Of a DNA stretch of 63,381 nt, positions 22,667 through 32,125 are shown one piece after another. The DNA lies in contig JAGUXT010000016.1 in the NCBI GenBank assembly GCA_020061705.1, positions 1-63,381 on the forward strand. Reading direction: 5' to 3'. The notes beneath the pieces are model-generated. The model was not told the DNA's origin, searched no databases, and saw only the letters and a list, made by a program, of their open reading frames with translations. This DNA comes from Halothiobacillus sp. (lineage in GTDB: Bacteria; Pseudomonadota; Gammaproteobacteria; Halothiobacillales; Halothiobacillaceae). Both the position numbers and the translations under genes were made by a program. The stretch's first letter is position 1, and each line of letters opens with the position of its first letter.

Positions 22667-23785
22667 TTACAAGTTCTCCGCAGCTTGAGTCGCAGCAAGT
22701 GTAGGTTGAGTTGTGAATTCGGCAAGGCATTGGTGTAGATGATCGGCAGAAAAATCCGTGCGCACAGCGGCTTCGCCAAGTCGGTTAAGCAGGATGAGGC
22801 GCAGCTTTCCATCCAGTACTTTTTTGTCGATGCCCATAAGATGCGTGAACTGTTCCAGGCTCATATTGGCCGGGGCGTAGGTTGGTAATCCCGCGCGCTG
22901 AATGATGTGGCGGGTGCGGGCCACGTCGGCAGTGCTGATGTAGCCCTCAAGTTCAGACAGACGCGCCGCCATGCACATGCCTGCGCCAACGGCCTCGCCA
23001 TGGAGCCAGTTGCCGTAGCCTTGCGCATTTTCAATCGCGTGGCCAAAGGTGTGGCCGAGATTCAAAATGGCACGTAGACCGGTTTCGCGTTCGTCCTGGC
23101 TGACGACTTCGGCCTTGATTTCGCAGGAACGGCGGATGGCGTAGGCGAGGGCTTGCGGCTCGCGGGCACGCAAGGCGTCGATATTCGCTTCGATCCAGCT
23201 TAGAAACGCTTCATCGTAAATCAAACCATATTTAATGACTTCGGCGAGGCCGGCAGAAAGTTCGCGGTCAGGCAGGGTGTTGAGTGTGTCGGTGTCGGCA
23301 ATCACTACTTGCGGCTGCCAGAACGCGCCGAGCATGTTTTTACCGCCAGGGTGGTTGATGCCGGTTTTGCCGCCCACGGAAGAGTCCACCTGCGAGAGCA
23401 GGGTAGTGGGAATCTGGATGAAATTTACGCCGCGTTGGTAGCTGGCGGCAGCAAAGCCGGTAATGTCGCCAATGACGCCACCGCCGAGGGCAATCAGGGT
23501 GGTGTTGCGGTCAAAGCGCCCTTCAATCAACGCGTCCCAGATTTTTTGCAGGCTTTCGATGGATTTGTAGGCTTCGCCATCGGGCAGGATGACCGTGCTT
23601 GTTTTCAGCCCGATCAGGGCTGCATCAAGGCGCTGGCGATACAGCGGCGCGACCGTCGTATTGGTGACCACCAGTGCGCTACTGCCGGTAATGGCGGTGC
23701 GCAACAGCTCGCTTTGGTCGAGTAAGCCCTGGCCAATGTGAATTGGGTAGCTACGATCGCCAAGGTCAACGTGCAGGGTTTGCAT
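22667..23785 (-). CDS. aroB: 3-dehydroquinate synthase
   Basis: A 372-aa NAD- and metal-dependent enzyme converting DAHP to 3-dehydroquinate, second step of the shikimate pathway. The NAD-binding [13 protein letters not shown] and the substrate/metal-binding segments ([20 protein letters not shown]) are intact. Length is close to E. coli AroB (362 aa). It lies 66 bp after aroK and abuts damX, in the aroK-aroB-damX operon. Confidence 0.98.
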   Translation of the reverse strand: MQTLHVDLGDRSYPIHIGQGLLDQSELLRTAITGSSALVVTNTTVAPLYRQRLDAALIGLKTSTVILPDGEAYKSIESLQKIWDALIEGRFDRNTTLIALGGGVIGDITGFAAASYQRGVNFIQIPTTLLSQVDSSVGGKTGINHPGGKNMLGAFWQPQVVIADTDTLNTLPDRELSAGLAEVIKYGLIYDEAFLSWIEANIDALRAREPQALAYAIRRSCEIKAEVVSQDERETGLRAILNLGHTFGHAIENAQGYGNWLHGEAVGAGMCMAARLSELEGYISTADVARTRHIIQRAGLPTYAPANMSLEQFTHLMGIDKKVLDGKLRLILLNRLGEAAVRTDFSADHLHQCLAEFTTQPTLAATQAAENL

Positions 23786-23851
23786 AAATATCCTTTTATA
23801 TCAATGGCATTGATGTTTTTTTGCGTCAGCGACTTGGATCATCGGCCACGT

Positions 23852-24379
23852 TCATCGGTTCGGGTGCGTATCCATATGCAGGCCACGCAAAATGCGTTGC
23901 ACGACAAACTTGGGAATGAGTCGATCGGTCTCAACCACCAGATGGGCTGTTTGTCGATAAAGCGGGTCACGAATCTGCATCAGATTTTGCAAAGTGCCAC
24001 GCCGATCAGCGGTTTGCAACAACGGGCGATTTTGGTCGTGCGCCGTGCGTTCCATTTGGTGATCTACTGAAGCGAAAAGATAAACCACAATGCCCCGATT
24101 ATGCAGTGCTTCGCGGTTTTCGGGCATTAAAACCGAACCACCACCTGTGGCGAGCACGATGCCGTGCAGTTGGCTGAGCTCGTCAATCACGGCTTTCTCG
24201 CGTTGGCGAAACCCGGCTTCGCCCTCTACTTCAAAGATCAGCGGAATACTGGCACCGGTGCGTTGTTCGATGATTTTATCGCTGTCGATAAAGCGCATGC
24301 CCAAGGTGCGCGCGAGTAATCGCCCACTGGTGGACTTGCCAGCGCCCATCGGGCCAACTAAAAAAATGCTTTCGCGCAT
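23852..24379 (-). CDS. aroK: Shikimate kinase
   Basis: A 175-aa kinase phosphorylating the 3-hydroxyl of shikimate. The P-loop GPMGAGKS is at residues 9-16. The substrate-binding [11 protein letters not shown] and glycine-rich ATGGGSV motifs follow, then the lid region (DQNRPLL). First gene of aroK-aroB-damX; the stretch upstream contains a small inverted-repeat element. Confidence 0.97.
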   Translation of the reverse strand: MRESIFLVGPMGAGKSTSGRLLARTLGMRFIDSDKIIEQRTGASIPLIFEVEGEAGFRQREKAVIDELSQLHGIVLATGGGSVLMPENREALHNRGIVVYLFASVDHQMERTAHDQNRPLLQTADRRGTLQNLMQIRDPLYRQTAHLVVETDRLIPKFVVQRILRGLHMDTHPNR

Positions 24380-24415
24380 GGTGAATGTGTAAATAAAAAA
24401 GCCAAAGTTAAAAGT

Positions 24416-24517
24416 AGGATTAACGCAAAACCGCCCCAGCGGCGTTCAAGTGCCTTGCCGTACTAAGTGTACTGTCTTCGTCACTTTGCCTTGCTGGAAC
24501 AGTTTTGCGTAAGTCCT
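24416..24517. mobile_element. 102-bp inverted-repeat element (MITE-like)
   Basis: Terminal 25-base arms at 24416-24440 and 24493-24517 match at 20 of 25 positions, both containing ACGCAAAAC and CCAGC. No coding capacity. It sits between the TauE-like gene and aroK, where it may influence the end of one transcript and the promoter of the other. No clear target duplication is visible. Confidence 0.6.
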
Positions 24518-24525
24518 GAAAAGCA

Positions 24526-25323
24526 TTAAAAGAAGAGCATTTTGATGCCGAGAATCATCAAAAGCACCGCAAATATTTTTTTCAGGATAGCCACGGGCAG
24601 GATATGCGTTAACTTTGCTCCAAACACGGCAAATACAATGCTCATCACACCGATGCTCAGCCAAGCGGGAAGATACACATAACCAAGGCTCATTGCTGGC
24701 AGGTTCGGTATGCTGAGCCCCGTAAAAATATAAGCTGCCGTTCCCGCGATGGCTGCGGGCAAGCCGATCGCCGCCGAGGTTGCAATGGCGCGATGCATGG
24801 CGACGTTGCACCACACGAAGAAAGGTGTAGACACTGCGCCGCCACCCATGCCCATCAGCGAACTGATGGCGCCTACAGAAACCCCCGCAAACGTCATGCC
24901 CGGTAGGCCGGGGAGTTGACGCGAAGCGGCGGGCGGACGGCCAAAAGCCATATTGAGGGCTATAAGAACTTCCAGCGCGCCAAAAATCTTTTTCAACACG
25001 TCACTTGGTATGTGGTGCGCAAAATAGGAACCGGCAACCGAGCCGATCAGCAAGCCAAACAGCATGAGACGCACAATACCCCAGTCCACAGCACCTTTTA
25101 GATGATGGGTCCAAATGGAGCCGATGGAGGTGAGGATAATGGTGGCCAGTGAGGTGCCGACGGCGACCTGCATCATGATGTCTGCGGGGACATTGCCTTG
25201 CAGTGTGAAGAGCCAGAGCAAAATCGGCACGATAATCAACCCGCCGCCAATGCCCAACATGCCTGCCATCAAACCAGCAAACACACCGAGCAGGGCGTAG
25301 GTTCCTAGGGCGAGAAGATCCAT
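24526..25323 (-). CDS. TauE/SafE-family anion permease (probable sulfite/sulfonate exporter)
   Basis: A 265-aa polytopic membrane protein with about seven to eight membrane segments and the two-repeat TauE/SafE layout: GLMAGMLGIGGGLIIVPILLW near the N-terminus and the related GAISSLMGMGGGAVSTPFF in the second half. Members move sulfite, sulfoacetate or other organic anions; the substrate here is unknown. The gene begins 9 bp after the lpdA stop, so it looks like the last gene of the pyruvate dehydrogenase operon. Confidence 0.88.
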   Translation of the reverse strand: MDLLALGTYALLGVFAGLMAGMLGIGGGLIIVPILLWLFTLQGNVPADIMMQVAVGTSLATIILTSIGSIWTHHLKGAVDWGIVRLMLFGLLIGSVAGSYFAHHIPSDVLKKIFGALEVLIALNMAFGRPPAASRQLPGLPGMTFAGVSVGAISSLMGMGGGAVSTPFFVWCNVAMHRAIATSAAIGLPAAIAGTAAYIFTGLSIPNLPAMSLGYVYLPAWLSIGVMSIVFAVFGAKLTHILPVAILKKIFAVLLMILGIKMLFF

Positions 25324-25332
25324 GGGCGTGGA

Positions 25333-27111
25333 TTAGCCTCGCTTTTTCGGCGGCAGCAGGTCGGTAATCGTGCCTTCAGCCATTTCCGCCGCCAGACCCA
25401 GGGTTTCGGACAGCGTGGGGTGCGGGTGAATGGTCAAGCCGATGTCGGCCATGTCCGCGCCCATTTCCAGCGCCAGGGTGGCTTCGGCAATCAGTTCACC
25501 CGCATTGGTGCCGACAATGCCTGCGCCGAGCAGACGGTGGGTTTCCGCACAGAACAGCGCTTTGGTCATGCCCTCGTCACGCCCGATGGAGAGCGAGCGC
25601 CCGGAGGCCGCCCATGGGAACGCGCCTTTTTCATAGGCCACACCATCGCGCTTGAGTTCGTCTTCAGTTTTGCCCACCCAGGCGATTTCGGGATCGGTGT
25701 AGGCTACGCCGGGGATACTGATCGGCGTGAAGGCGGAGGCCATGCCGCTGATGACTTCAGCCGCCACCTTGCCTTCATGCACCGCCTTGTGCGCCAACAT
25801 GGGCTGGCCAATGATGTCGCCAATGGCATGAATATGCGCCACATTGGTGCGCAGGCGCGCATCGGCGAGGATAAAGCCGCGTTCGTTAACTGTCACACCC
25901 GCCTTGTCGGCGTCAATCAGCTTGCCATTGGGGATGCGGCCGACCGCGACCAGCACCTTGTCGAAGGTGTCGGATTCGGGAGCACCTTTACCCTCAAAAT
26001 TAACCACCAAGCCTTCGGCTGTGGCTTTGACCGCGGTGACTTTTGCACCGAGGAAAATGTTTTCGTAACGCTTTTTGATGCGCTTAAGCAGCGGCATCAC
26101 AATATCCTTGTCGGCACCGGGGACGATGTTGTCCGCCAGTTCAACGATGGTGATTTTCGTGCCCAGCGCATCGTACACCTGCGCCATTTCCAGACCGATA
26201 ATACCGCCGCCGATCACCAGCATCCGCTTGGGAATGTCGCTCAGTTCCAGCGCGCCGGTGGAGTCGATCACACGAGGATCGTCATGCGGAATGAAGGGCA
26301 GATGCACCGGACGCGAACCGGCGGCGATAATGGCGTGTTCAAAGGCGATGGTTTTGATGCCATCCGCAGTGGTTACGGCCACGCTATGCGGCGAGGTGAA
26401 ACGGCCTTCGCCCGTCACGACCTGCACCTTGCGTTGCTTGGCCAGTTGCACCAGGCCGCCGGTCAGCTTTTTGATCACGCTGTTTTTGAAGCCACGCAGT
26501 TTGTCGAGATCCACAGCAGGCTCGGCAAAAGTCACACCATGCGCGGACATCTCTCTCGTTTCGTTCATCACTTGCGACACATGCAGCAAGGCCTTGGAGG
26601 GGATGCAACCCACATTCAGGCATACGCCGCCCAGCACGGGTTCCTTTTCGATCAGAATCACCTTCTTGCCCAGATCGGCGGCACGGAAGGCTGCGGTATA
26701 GCCGCCGGGACCTGCACCGAGCACGAGCACCTCGCAGGTCATGTCGGCGGCGGGCAGCGTGGTTTCGCTCGCCGAGTGGGTAACTGCGCTCGTCACGGCA
26801 ACCTTTTCTTCAGGCGCGGGAGGGGCGACTTTTTCAGTCGCTTGGGTAGATGTACCTTCTGCGCTTGCAGCCGCAAGTTCAAACCTGGCAATCGGCGTGT
26901 CCTTGCTGACCATGTCGCCCAGCTTGACCAGCCATTCCACTAAAACACCCGCCATGGGCGCGGGAATTTCCATGGTGGCCTTGTCGGTTTCCAGCGTGAG
27001 CAAGGACTGATCCTTGTCTATCATATCGCCCGGTTGGGCGAGGATTTCAATCACCGGAATCTGCTTGAAATTGCCGACATTGGGCAGCAGGATGGTTTCA
27101 ATTGAGGCCAT
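25333..27111 (-). CDS. lpdA: Dihydrolipoyl dehydrogenase (E3) with N-terminal lipoyl domain
   Basis: A 592-aa flavoprotein reoxidising dihydrolipoamide with NAD in the pyruvate dehydrogenase complex. Residues 1 to about 80 form a lipoyl domain with the lysine in ETDKATMEIP. A Pro/Ala/Glu-rich linker leads to the FAD domain (VLGAGPGGYTAAFRAA). The redox disulfide is in GGVCLNVGCIPSK, and the C-terminal HPHPTLSE supplies the His-Glu catalytic pair. E. coli Lpd lacks the lipoyl domain (474 aa); such lipoyl-E3 fusions are known in other proteobacteria. It starts 12 bp after aceF. Confidence 0.96.
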   Translation of the reverse strand: MASIETILLPNVGNFKQIPVIEILAQPGDMIDKDQSLLTLETDKATMEIPAPMAGVLVEWLVKLGDMVSKDTPIARFELAAASAEGTSTQATEKVAPPAPEEKVAVTSAVTHSASETTLPAADMTCEVLVLGAGPGGYTAAFRAADLGKKVILIEKEPVLGGVCLNVGCIPSKALLHVSQVMNETREMSAHGVTFAEPAVDLDKLRGFKNSVIKKLTGGLVQLAKQRKVQVVTGEGRFTSPHSVAVTTADGIKTIAFEHAIIAAGSRPVHLPFIPHDDPRVIDSTGALELSDIPKRMLVIGGGIIGLEMAQVYDALGTKITIVELADNIVPGADKDIVMPLLKRIKKRYENIFLGAKVTAVKATAEGLVVNFEGKGAPESDTFDKVLVAVGRIPNGKLIDADKAGVTVNERGFILADARLRTNVAHIHAIGDIIGQPMLAHKAVHEGKVAAEVISGMASAFTPISIPGVAYTDPEIAWVGKTEDELKRDGVAYEKGAFPWAASGRSLSIGRDEGMTKALFCAETHRLLGAGIVGTNAGELIAEATLALEMGADMADIGLTIHPHPTLSETLGLAAEMAEGTITDLLPPKKRG

Positions 27112-27123
27112 GATCGTGCTCCC

Positions 27124-28443
27124 TTAAATCAACATTTCGCGCAAATCGCGCAGTAATTGGCTCAAACGTGTAGAGAAGCGCACACCTTGCGCGCCGTCGA
27201 TCACGCGGTGGTCATACGATACCGAGAACGGCAGCATCAGACGTGGCTCAAAGCTCGTACCGTTCCATACCGGCGTTATTTTGGCTTTGGACAGTCCGAG
27301 GATGGCGACCTCAGGCGCGTTCACAATTGGGGTGAACTGCGTGCCGCCAATGCCGCCGAGGCTGGAGATGCTGAAGCAGCCGCCGGACATGTCGGTGGGT
27401 GAGAGCTTGCCATCACGCGCGCGCTGACTGAGTTCGCCCAGTTCGCGCGCCAGTTCGAACAAGCCCTTCTGGTCGACATTGCGTACCACCGGCACGACCA
27501 GGCCGTTCGGCGTGTCGACCGCTACCCCGAGGTTGAAGTACTTTTTCAGTACAAGACTGCCGCCATCGGGGCTCAAGGATGCATTGAAATGAGGGAATTC
27601 CTTGAGAGCCTGCACAACGGCTTTCATCACGAAGGGCAGCGGCGTCATTTTGACCCCGGCCTTTTCAGCGCGGGCTTTCAGGCTGGCACGGAAGTCTTCA
27701 AGCTCGGTGATGTCGGCTTCATCAAACTGGGTCACATGCGGAATATTCAGCCAGCAGGCGCTGAGGTGTTTGCCGGAGATTTTCTTGATGCGCGAAAGCT
27801 CAATCTGTTCGGTTTCGCCGAAAGGTGCGAAGTCGATGACCGGAACCGGTGGAATGCCGAAGCCCGTCGCGCTGACAGCGGGAGCCTTGGGCGCAGGTTT
27901 GTCACCCTGCATCACGGCTTTGATGTAAGTCTCGATATCGCTAGTCTGAATACGGCCTTTGGGGCCGGTGCCGATCACATGCTGCAGTTCGACACCAAGT
28001 TGACGCGCATAGGCACGTACCGAGGGCGATGCGTGGTATTTCGCGCCTGAGCTGGGGGCGTTGACCGGTTTTTCACTTGCCGCGCTGGCGAGAGGGGCGC
28101 TCGCAGCGGGGGCGGCAGCCGCAACCGCAGGCGCTACTGCGACAACCGGTGTTGGCGCAGAGGTTTCGACTTTGGCCGCAGGCGCGGCTGCGGGTGCAGC
28201 GTCCGCCGAGGTTTCTATGTCGCAAATCAAATCGCCCTGGTTGATCTTTTGCTCCAGTTTGACCTGGATATTGCGCACCACGCCGGCAAATGGTGCGGGA
28301 ATTTCCATCGTGGCCTTGTCGGACTCCAGGGTCAGAAGCGACTGGTCCTTTTCGACCGTATCACCCTCATTCACCAGAATTTCAATCACTGGAATATCTT
28401 TGTGATTGCCGATATCCGGCAGGATAAATTTCTGCATAGCCAT
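27124..28443 (-). CDS. aceF: Pyruvate dehydrogenase E2, dihydrolipoamide acetyltransferase
   Basis: A 439-aa E2 core subunit. It has a single lipoyl domain (residues 1 to about 75, lysine in ESDKATMEIP) and an Ala/Pro-rich mobile linker. The E1/E3-binding domain (SPSVRAYARQLGVEL ... GPKGRIQTSDIE) lies near residues 130-170. The catalytic acetyltransferase domain ends with DHRVIDGAQG, containing the active-site histidine. E. coli AceF has three lipoyl domains; here one is on E2 and another on E3. Middle gene of aceE-aceF-lpdA. Confidence 0.97.
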   Translation of the reverse strand: MAMQKFILPDIGNHKDIPVIEILVNEGDTVEKDQSLLTLESDKATMEIPAPFAGVVRNIQVKLEQKINQGDLICDIETSADAAPAAAPAAKVETSAPTPVVAVAPAVAAAAPAASAPLASAASEKPVNAPSSGAKYHASPSVRAYARQLGVELQHVIGTGPKGRIQTSDIETYIKAVMQGDKPAPKAPAVSATGFGIPPVPVIDFAPFGETEQIELSRIKKISGKHLSACWLNIPHVTQFDEADITELEDFRASLKARAEKAGVKMTPLPFVMKAVVQALKEFPHFNASLSPDGGSLVLKKYFNLGVAVDTPNGLVVPVVRNVDQKGLFELARELGELSQRARDGKLSPTDMSGGCFSISSLGGIGGTQFTPIVNAPEVAILGLSKAKITPVWNGTSFEPRLMLPFSVSYDHRVIDGAQGVRFSTRLSQLLRDLREMLI

Positions 28444-28493
28444 AAATAGCGCGCCTCGTTGGGATCGTGAAACTGGGGGTTTGGAGCCTGTTT

Positions 28494-31160
28494 TTAGACG
28501 GTCATTGGATTGGGTTTGTCAGCATCCAGGCCGTATTTCTTGATGGCATCGGTCACTTTGCTGGCGGGCAGGGTGCCTTCATCGGCCAGCGCTTTCAGCG
28601 TGGTGATCACGATGTTCCAACGATCCACTTCAAAGAAGCGGCGCAGGGCTTCGCGGGTATCCGAGCGACCGAAGCCGTCGGTGCCGAGGGTGACGTAGCG
28701 CTTGCCGGGCAGGTAGGCACGAATCTGTTCCGGCACAGCGCGCACATAGTCGGTGGCAGCAATGATGGGGCCTTGCGTTGCAGCGAGCGTCTGCGTGGCA
28801 TAGGGCACACGCGCTTCGGCTTCGGGGTGGCGAGTGTTCCAGCGCTCGCAATCCACGCCCTCACGTTGCAGCAGATTGAAGCTGGTGGCCGACCAGATAT
28901 CGACCGCGACATCCCACTCGGCTTCCAGCATGGCGGCTGCGGCAATGACTTCGCGCAAAATGGTGCCGGAACCCATCAATTGTGCACGTGCCTTGTGCTT
29001 GCTGCTGCTGTGCGCGTAGGCGTACAAGCCTTTGAGAATACCCTCTTCCACACCTTCCGGCATGGCCGGGTGGGTATAGTTTTCGTTCATGGCGGTGACG
29101 TAGTAGTACACATGCTCGTGGTTCTCGAACATGCGCTTGAGGCCGTCATGCACAATCACGGTCATTTCATAGGCAAAGGTCGGATCGTAGCTGATGCAGT
29201 TCGGAATCTGACCGAAGGCCAGCAGGTTGTGACCGTCCTGGTGCTGCAAGCCCTCACCCGCCAGCGTGGTGCGTCCGGCAGTGGCACCGATCAGGAAGCC
29301 GCGTGCCTGAATATCGCCCGCGGCCCAAGCCAGGTCGCCGATGCGTTGATAGCCAAACATCGAGTAGTAGATGTAGAACGGAATCATGGCGACGCCGTGG
29401 TTGGCGTAGGCTGTGGCGGCGGCGATCCAGCTGGCCATCGAGCCAGCCTCGTTGATGCCTTCCTGCAGCACCTGGCCGTTGGCTGATTGCTTGTACCACA
29501 TGACCTGATTGGAATCGACCGGCTCGTAAAGCTGGCCTGCCGGGTCGTAAATACCGACTTGGCGGAACAGTCCTTCAAGACCAAAGGTACGCGCTTCGTC
29601 CGGGATAATCGGTACGACGCGCTTGCCGAGCGTTTTGTCACGCAGCAGCAGCGCCAGCAGACGACCAAACACCATGGTGGTGGACATTTCGCGGTCGCCG
29701 GTGGATTGCAGCAAGCTCTCGAAGGCGCTCAATGCAGGAACAGGCAGTGAAGGCGCTGCATCGCGGCGGCTGGGCAGGTAACCACCCAGAGCCTTGCGGT
29801 GCGCCTGCATGTATTGCATGACTTCGCTGTCCGCCGTTGGGCGGTAGAAGGGGATTTCATGCTCAAGTTGCTCATCGGAAATGGGCACGCTGAAGCGGTC
29901 ACGGAAATACTTCAGGCCGTCATGATCGAGTTTTTTCTGTGAATGCACCGCCATCGAGGCTTCGCCATAGGGCCCCATGCCATAGCCCTTGACCGTTTTG
30001 GCGAGAATAACGCTCGGCTTGCCCTTGCTCTGGTTGGCGGCTTTGTACGCGGCGTAAAGTTTGCGCGGGCTATGTCCGCCACGGGTGAGGTTGAAAATCT
30101 CATCGTCGGTCATGTGTTCGACCAGCTTGAGCGTTTCCGGATATTTGCCGAAAAATTGCTCGCGCACATGCGCACCATTTTTACTCTTGAACGACTGGTA
30201 TTCGCCGTCCACGGTTTCCATCATGAGTTGCACCAGTTTGCCGGAGTGGTCGTTTTCCAGCAGGGTGTCCCAGCCGCTTCCCCAGATGACCTTGTACACA
30301 TTCCAGCCAACACCGCGGAAGTGCGACTCAAGCTCTTGAATCACCTTGCCATTGCCGCGTACCGGGCCGTCCAGGCGTTGCAGGTTGCAGTTAATCACGA
30401 ACACAAGGTTGTCGAGCTCCTCGCGTACCGCGAGGCCGATGGCGCCGAGTGATTCAGGTTCGTCCATCTCGCCGTCACCCAGAAAAGCCCACACCTTGCG
30501 GCTATTGGCCGGTGCGAGGCCGCGCGCATCCAGGTATTTCATGAAGCGCGCCTGGTAAATCGCCATCAATGGCCCCAAACCCATGGAGACGGTGGGGAAT
30601 TGCCAGAAGTCGCGCATCGTCCAGGGATGCGGGTAGGAGGCTATGCCCTTGCCATCGACTTCCTGACGGAAGTTGAGCAAATGCTCTTCATCCAGGCGTC
30701 CTTCAAGGAAGGCGCGGGCATAAATGCCGGGGGCGATATGACCCTGGAAAAACACCATATCCGCGCCTTCGGGGTGATCCGGGCCTTTGAAGAAATGGTT
30801 GAAGCCGACTTCGTACAAGGTGGACGACGAGGCATAACTACCAATGTGGCCGCCAATGCCGTCGTGAGATTTGTTGGCCTTGACCACCATGGCCATGGCG
30901 TTCCAGCGAATCAGTGCACGCAAACGCTGCTCCAGCGACAGGTCGCCGGGGTAGGTGGGCTGAGCCTCTTTCGGGATGGTGTTGATGTAGGGTGTATTGG
31001 CGCTATAAGCCGTGTCAATGCCGTGTTTGCGTGCCGCGTCAATCAAAGCGGCGATCAGGTGTTGGGCTTTTTCACTGCCCTCGAATTCAATGACCGCAGC
31101 CAGTGCATCCAGCCACTCTTGTGATTCTTGCGGATCCAAATCCTGATAACTCGTTGTCAT
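28494..31160 (-). CDS. aceE: Pyruvate dehydrogenase E1 (homodimeric)
   Basis: An 888-aa thiamine-diphosphate enzyme that decarboxylates pyruvate and acetylates the lipoyl group of E2. The ThDP-binding motif begins FLGDGEMDEPE near residue 230 and ends near the NCNLQRLDGP segment. Length matches E. coli AceE (887 aa). The ATG at 31160 is chosen: GGAG lies 9 bases upstream and the N-terminus (MTTSYQDLDPQESQEW) matches the family. An earlier in-frame start adds nine residues without support. First gene of aceE-aceF-lpdA-tauE-like. Confidence 0.97.
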   Translation of the reverse strand: MTTSYQDLDPQESQEWLDALAAVIEFEGSEKAQHLIAALIDAARKHGIDTAYSANTPYINTIPKEAQPTYPGDLSLEQRLRALIRWNAMAMVVKANKSHDGIGGHIGSYASSSTLYEVGFNHFFKGPDHPEGADMVFFQGHIAPGIYARAFLEGRLDEEHLLNFRQEVDGKGIASYPHPWTMRDFWQFPTVSMGLGPLMAIYQARFMKYLDARGLAPANSRKVWAFLGDGEMDEPESLGAIGLAVREELDNLVFVINCNLQRLDGPVRGNGKVIQELESHFRGVGWNVYKVIWGSGWDTLLENDHSGKLVQLMMETVDGEYQSFKSKNGAHVREQFFGKYPETLKLVEHMTDDEIFNLTRGGHSPRKLYAAYKAANQSKGKPSVILAKTVKGYGMGPYGEASMAVHSQKKLDHDGLKYFRDRFSVPISDEQLEHEIPFYRPTADSEVMQYMQAHRKALGGYLPSRRDAAPSLPVPALSAFESLLQSTGDREMSTTMVFGRLLALLLRDKTLGKRVVPIIPDEARTFGLEGLFRQVGIYDPAGQLYEPVDSNQVMWYKQSANGQVLQEGINEAGSMASWIAAATAYANHGVAMIPFYIYYSMFGYQRIGDLAWAAGDIQARGFLIGATAGRTTLAGEGLQHQDGHNLLAFGQIPNCISYDPTFAYEMTVIVHDGLKRMFENHEHVYYYVTAMNENYTHPAMPEGVEEGILKGLYAYAHSSSKHKARAQLMGSGTILREVIAAAAMLEAEWDVAVDIWSATSFNLLQREGVDCERWNTRHPEAEARVPYATQTLAATQGPIIAATDYVRAVPEQIRAYLPGKRYVTLGTDGFGRSDTREALRRFFEVDRWNIVITTLKALADEGTLPASKVTDAIKKYGLDADKPNPMTV

Positions 31161-31410
31161 GCGGCAAACACTCCAAATACATCTCAAAGGCTAAGTTGGT
31201 TATGCCCAGTGGCTTATGCAAGTTACTTGCCACGCGGACTGGGCTGCTTTCCCGATTATGCGCGAACGTGCTGCATTTTCCTATCCGGGGAGGGCGCACT
31301 GTTTTGCTGTATTTGCGCGGTACTTGGCATCCGTCAAGTCTAGTGGTATCTATGTCACATGGCGTTCATACAGGTTTCGCCCGATGTCCGGGCATGACGA
31401 GGAGATGATG

Positions 31411-31971
31411 ATGAGACTTCCACTGCAAATTACCTTCAGGGACATTCCGCCATCCGAGGCTATTGAAACGGCAATCCGTGACAAGGCCATGAAATTGGAG
31501 CGTTATTTTGACCGCATCACATCCATGCGCGTGACGGTTGCCGCGCCGCACAAGAACCTAACCAAGGGCAAGCTCTACGACATCAATATTGATATTACCG
31601 TGCCGGGACAGGAGATCGTGGTCAGTCATGACAAGCATGACGAGCACTCGCATGAGGATTTGTATGTTTCATTGCGCGATGCGTTCGCCGCCGCGCAGCG
31701 TCAGTTGGAAACCTATGTTGGCAAAATGCGCGGTGAAGTGAAGGCGCATGAAGTGCCTGCGCACGGTCGTGTGGTCGAAGTCACCCCGGATTCCGGCACA
31801 ATTTTGACTTCGGATGGACGCGAGATTTATTTTCACCGCAACAGCCTGTTGAATGTGGAGTTTGATGATCTGCCGCAGGGCGCGGAAGTGCGTTTTGATG
31901 AAGTCGAAGGCGACAAGGGGCCCAAAGCCAGTTCGGTACAGCTGGTGGGCAAGCATCACATCGTGGGGTGA
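31411..31971 (+). CDS. HPF/RaiA ribosome hibernation factor fused to a cold-shock-like domain
   Basis: A protein of about 186 aa. The N-terminal half (residues 1 to about 105) is an HPF/RaiA fold (ITFRDIPPSEAIETAIRDKA ... ERYFDRITSMRVTV), which binds the 30S decoding region and silences ribosomes. The C-terminal 65 residues (GRVVEVTPDSGTILTSDG, REIYFHRNSLL, GPKASSVQL) follow the cold-shock/OB pattern. It is not the dimerisation domain of long HPF. Three ATGs are in tandem at 31405, 31408 and 31411; I chose the last, 6 bases after GGAG. It is divergent from aceE. Confidence 0.88.
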   Translation: MRLPLQITFRDIPPSEAIETAIRDKAMKLERYFDRITSMRVTVAAPHKNLTKGKLYDINIDITVPGQEIVVSHDKHDEHSHEDLYVSLRDAFAAAQRQLETYVGKMRGEVKAHEVPAHGRVVEVTPDSGTILTSDGREIYFHRNSLLNVEFDDLPQGAEVRFDEVEGDKGPKASSVQLVGKHHIVG

Positions 31972-32015
31972 TGAAGTCAGCTTGATGCTCCACTAGTGTT
32001 TGGGGCGTCATGATC

Positions 32016-32041
32016 AGGGAGTCTTAAAGACTCCCTTTTTA
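32016..32041 (+). terminator. Intrinsic terminator after the HPF-like gene
   Basis: GGGAGTCT (32017-32024) pairs with AGACTCCC (32028-32035) with a 3-base loop, followed by TTTTT. It lies 45 bp past the stop codon. Confidence 0.9.
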
Positions 32042-32125
32042 TTGGGTGATATATGTCAGCGTCGAGTCTGTGCGTGGCCTACACTCGGCTTGTGTCTGAA
32101 CCAAAAGCATGGGGAGGGTCGAGTC

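Noticed and set aside
25420-26943. Long (507-codon) open frame antisense to lpdA
   Set aside because: It mirrors the codon pattern of the lpdA frame in GC-biased DNA, gives a His/Arg/Gln-rich product with no family features, and lpdA is certain.
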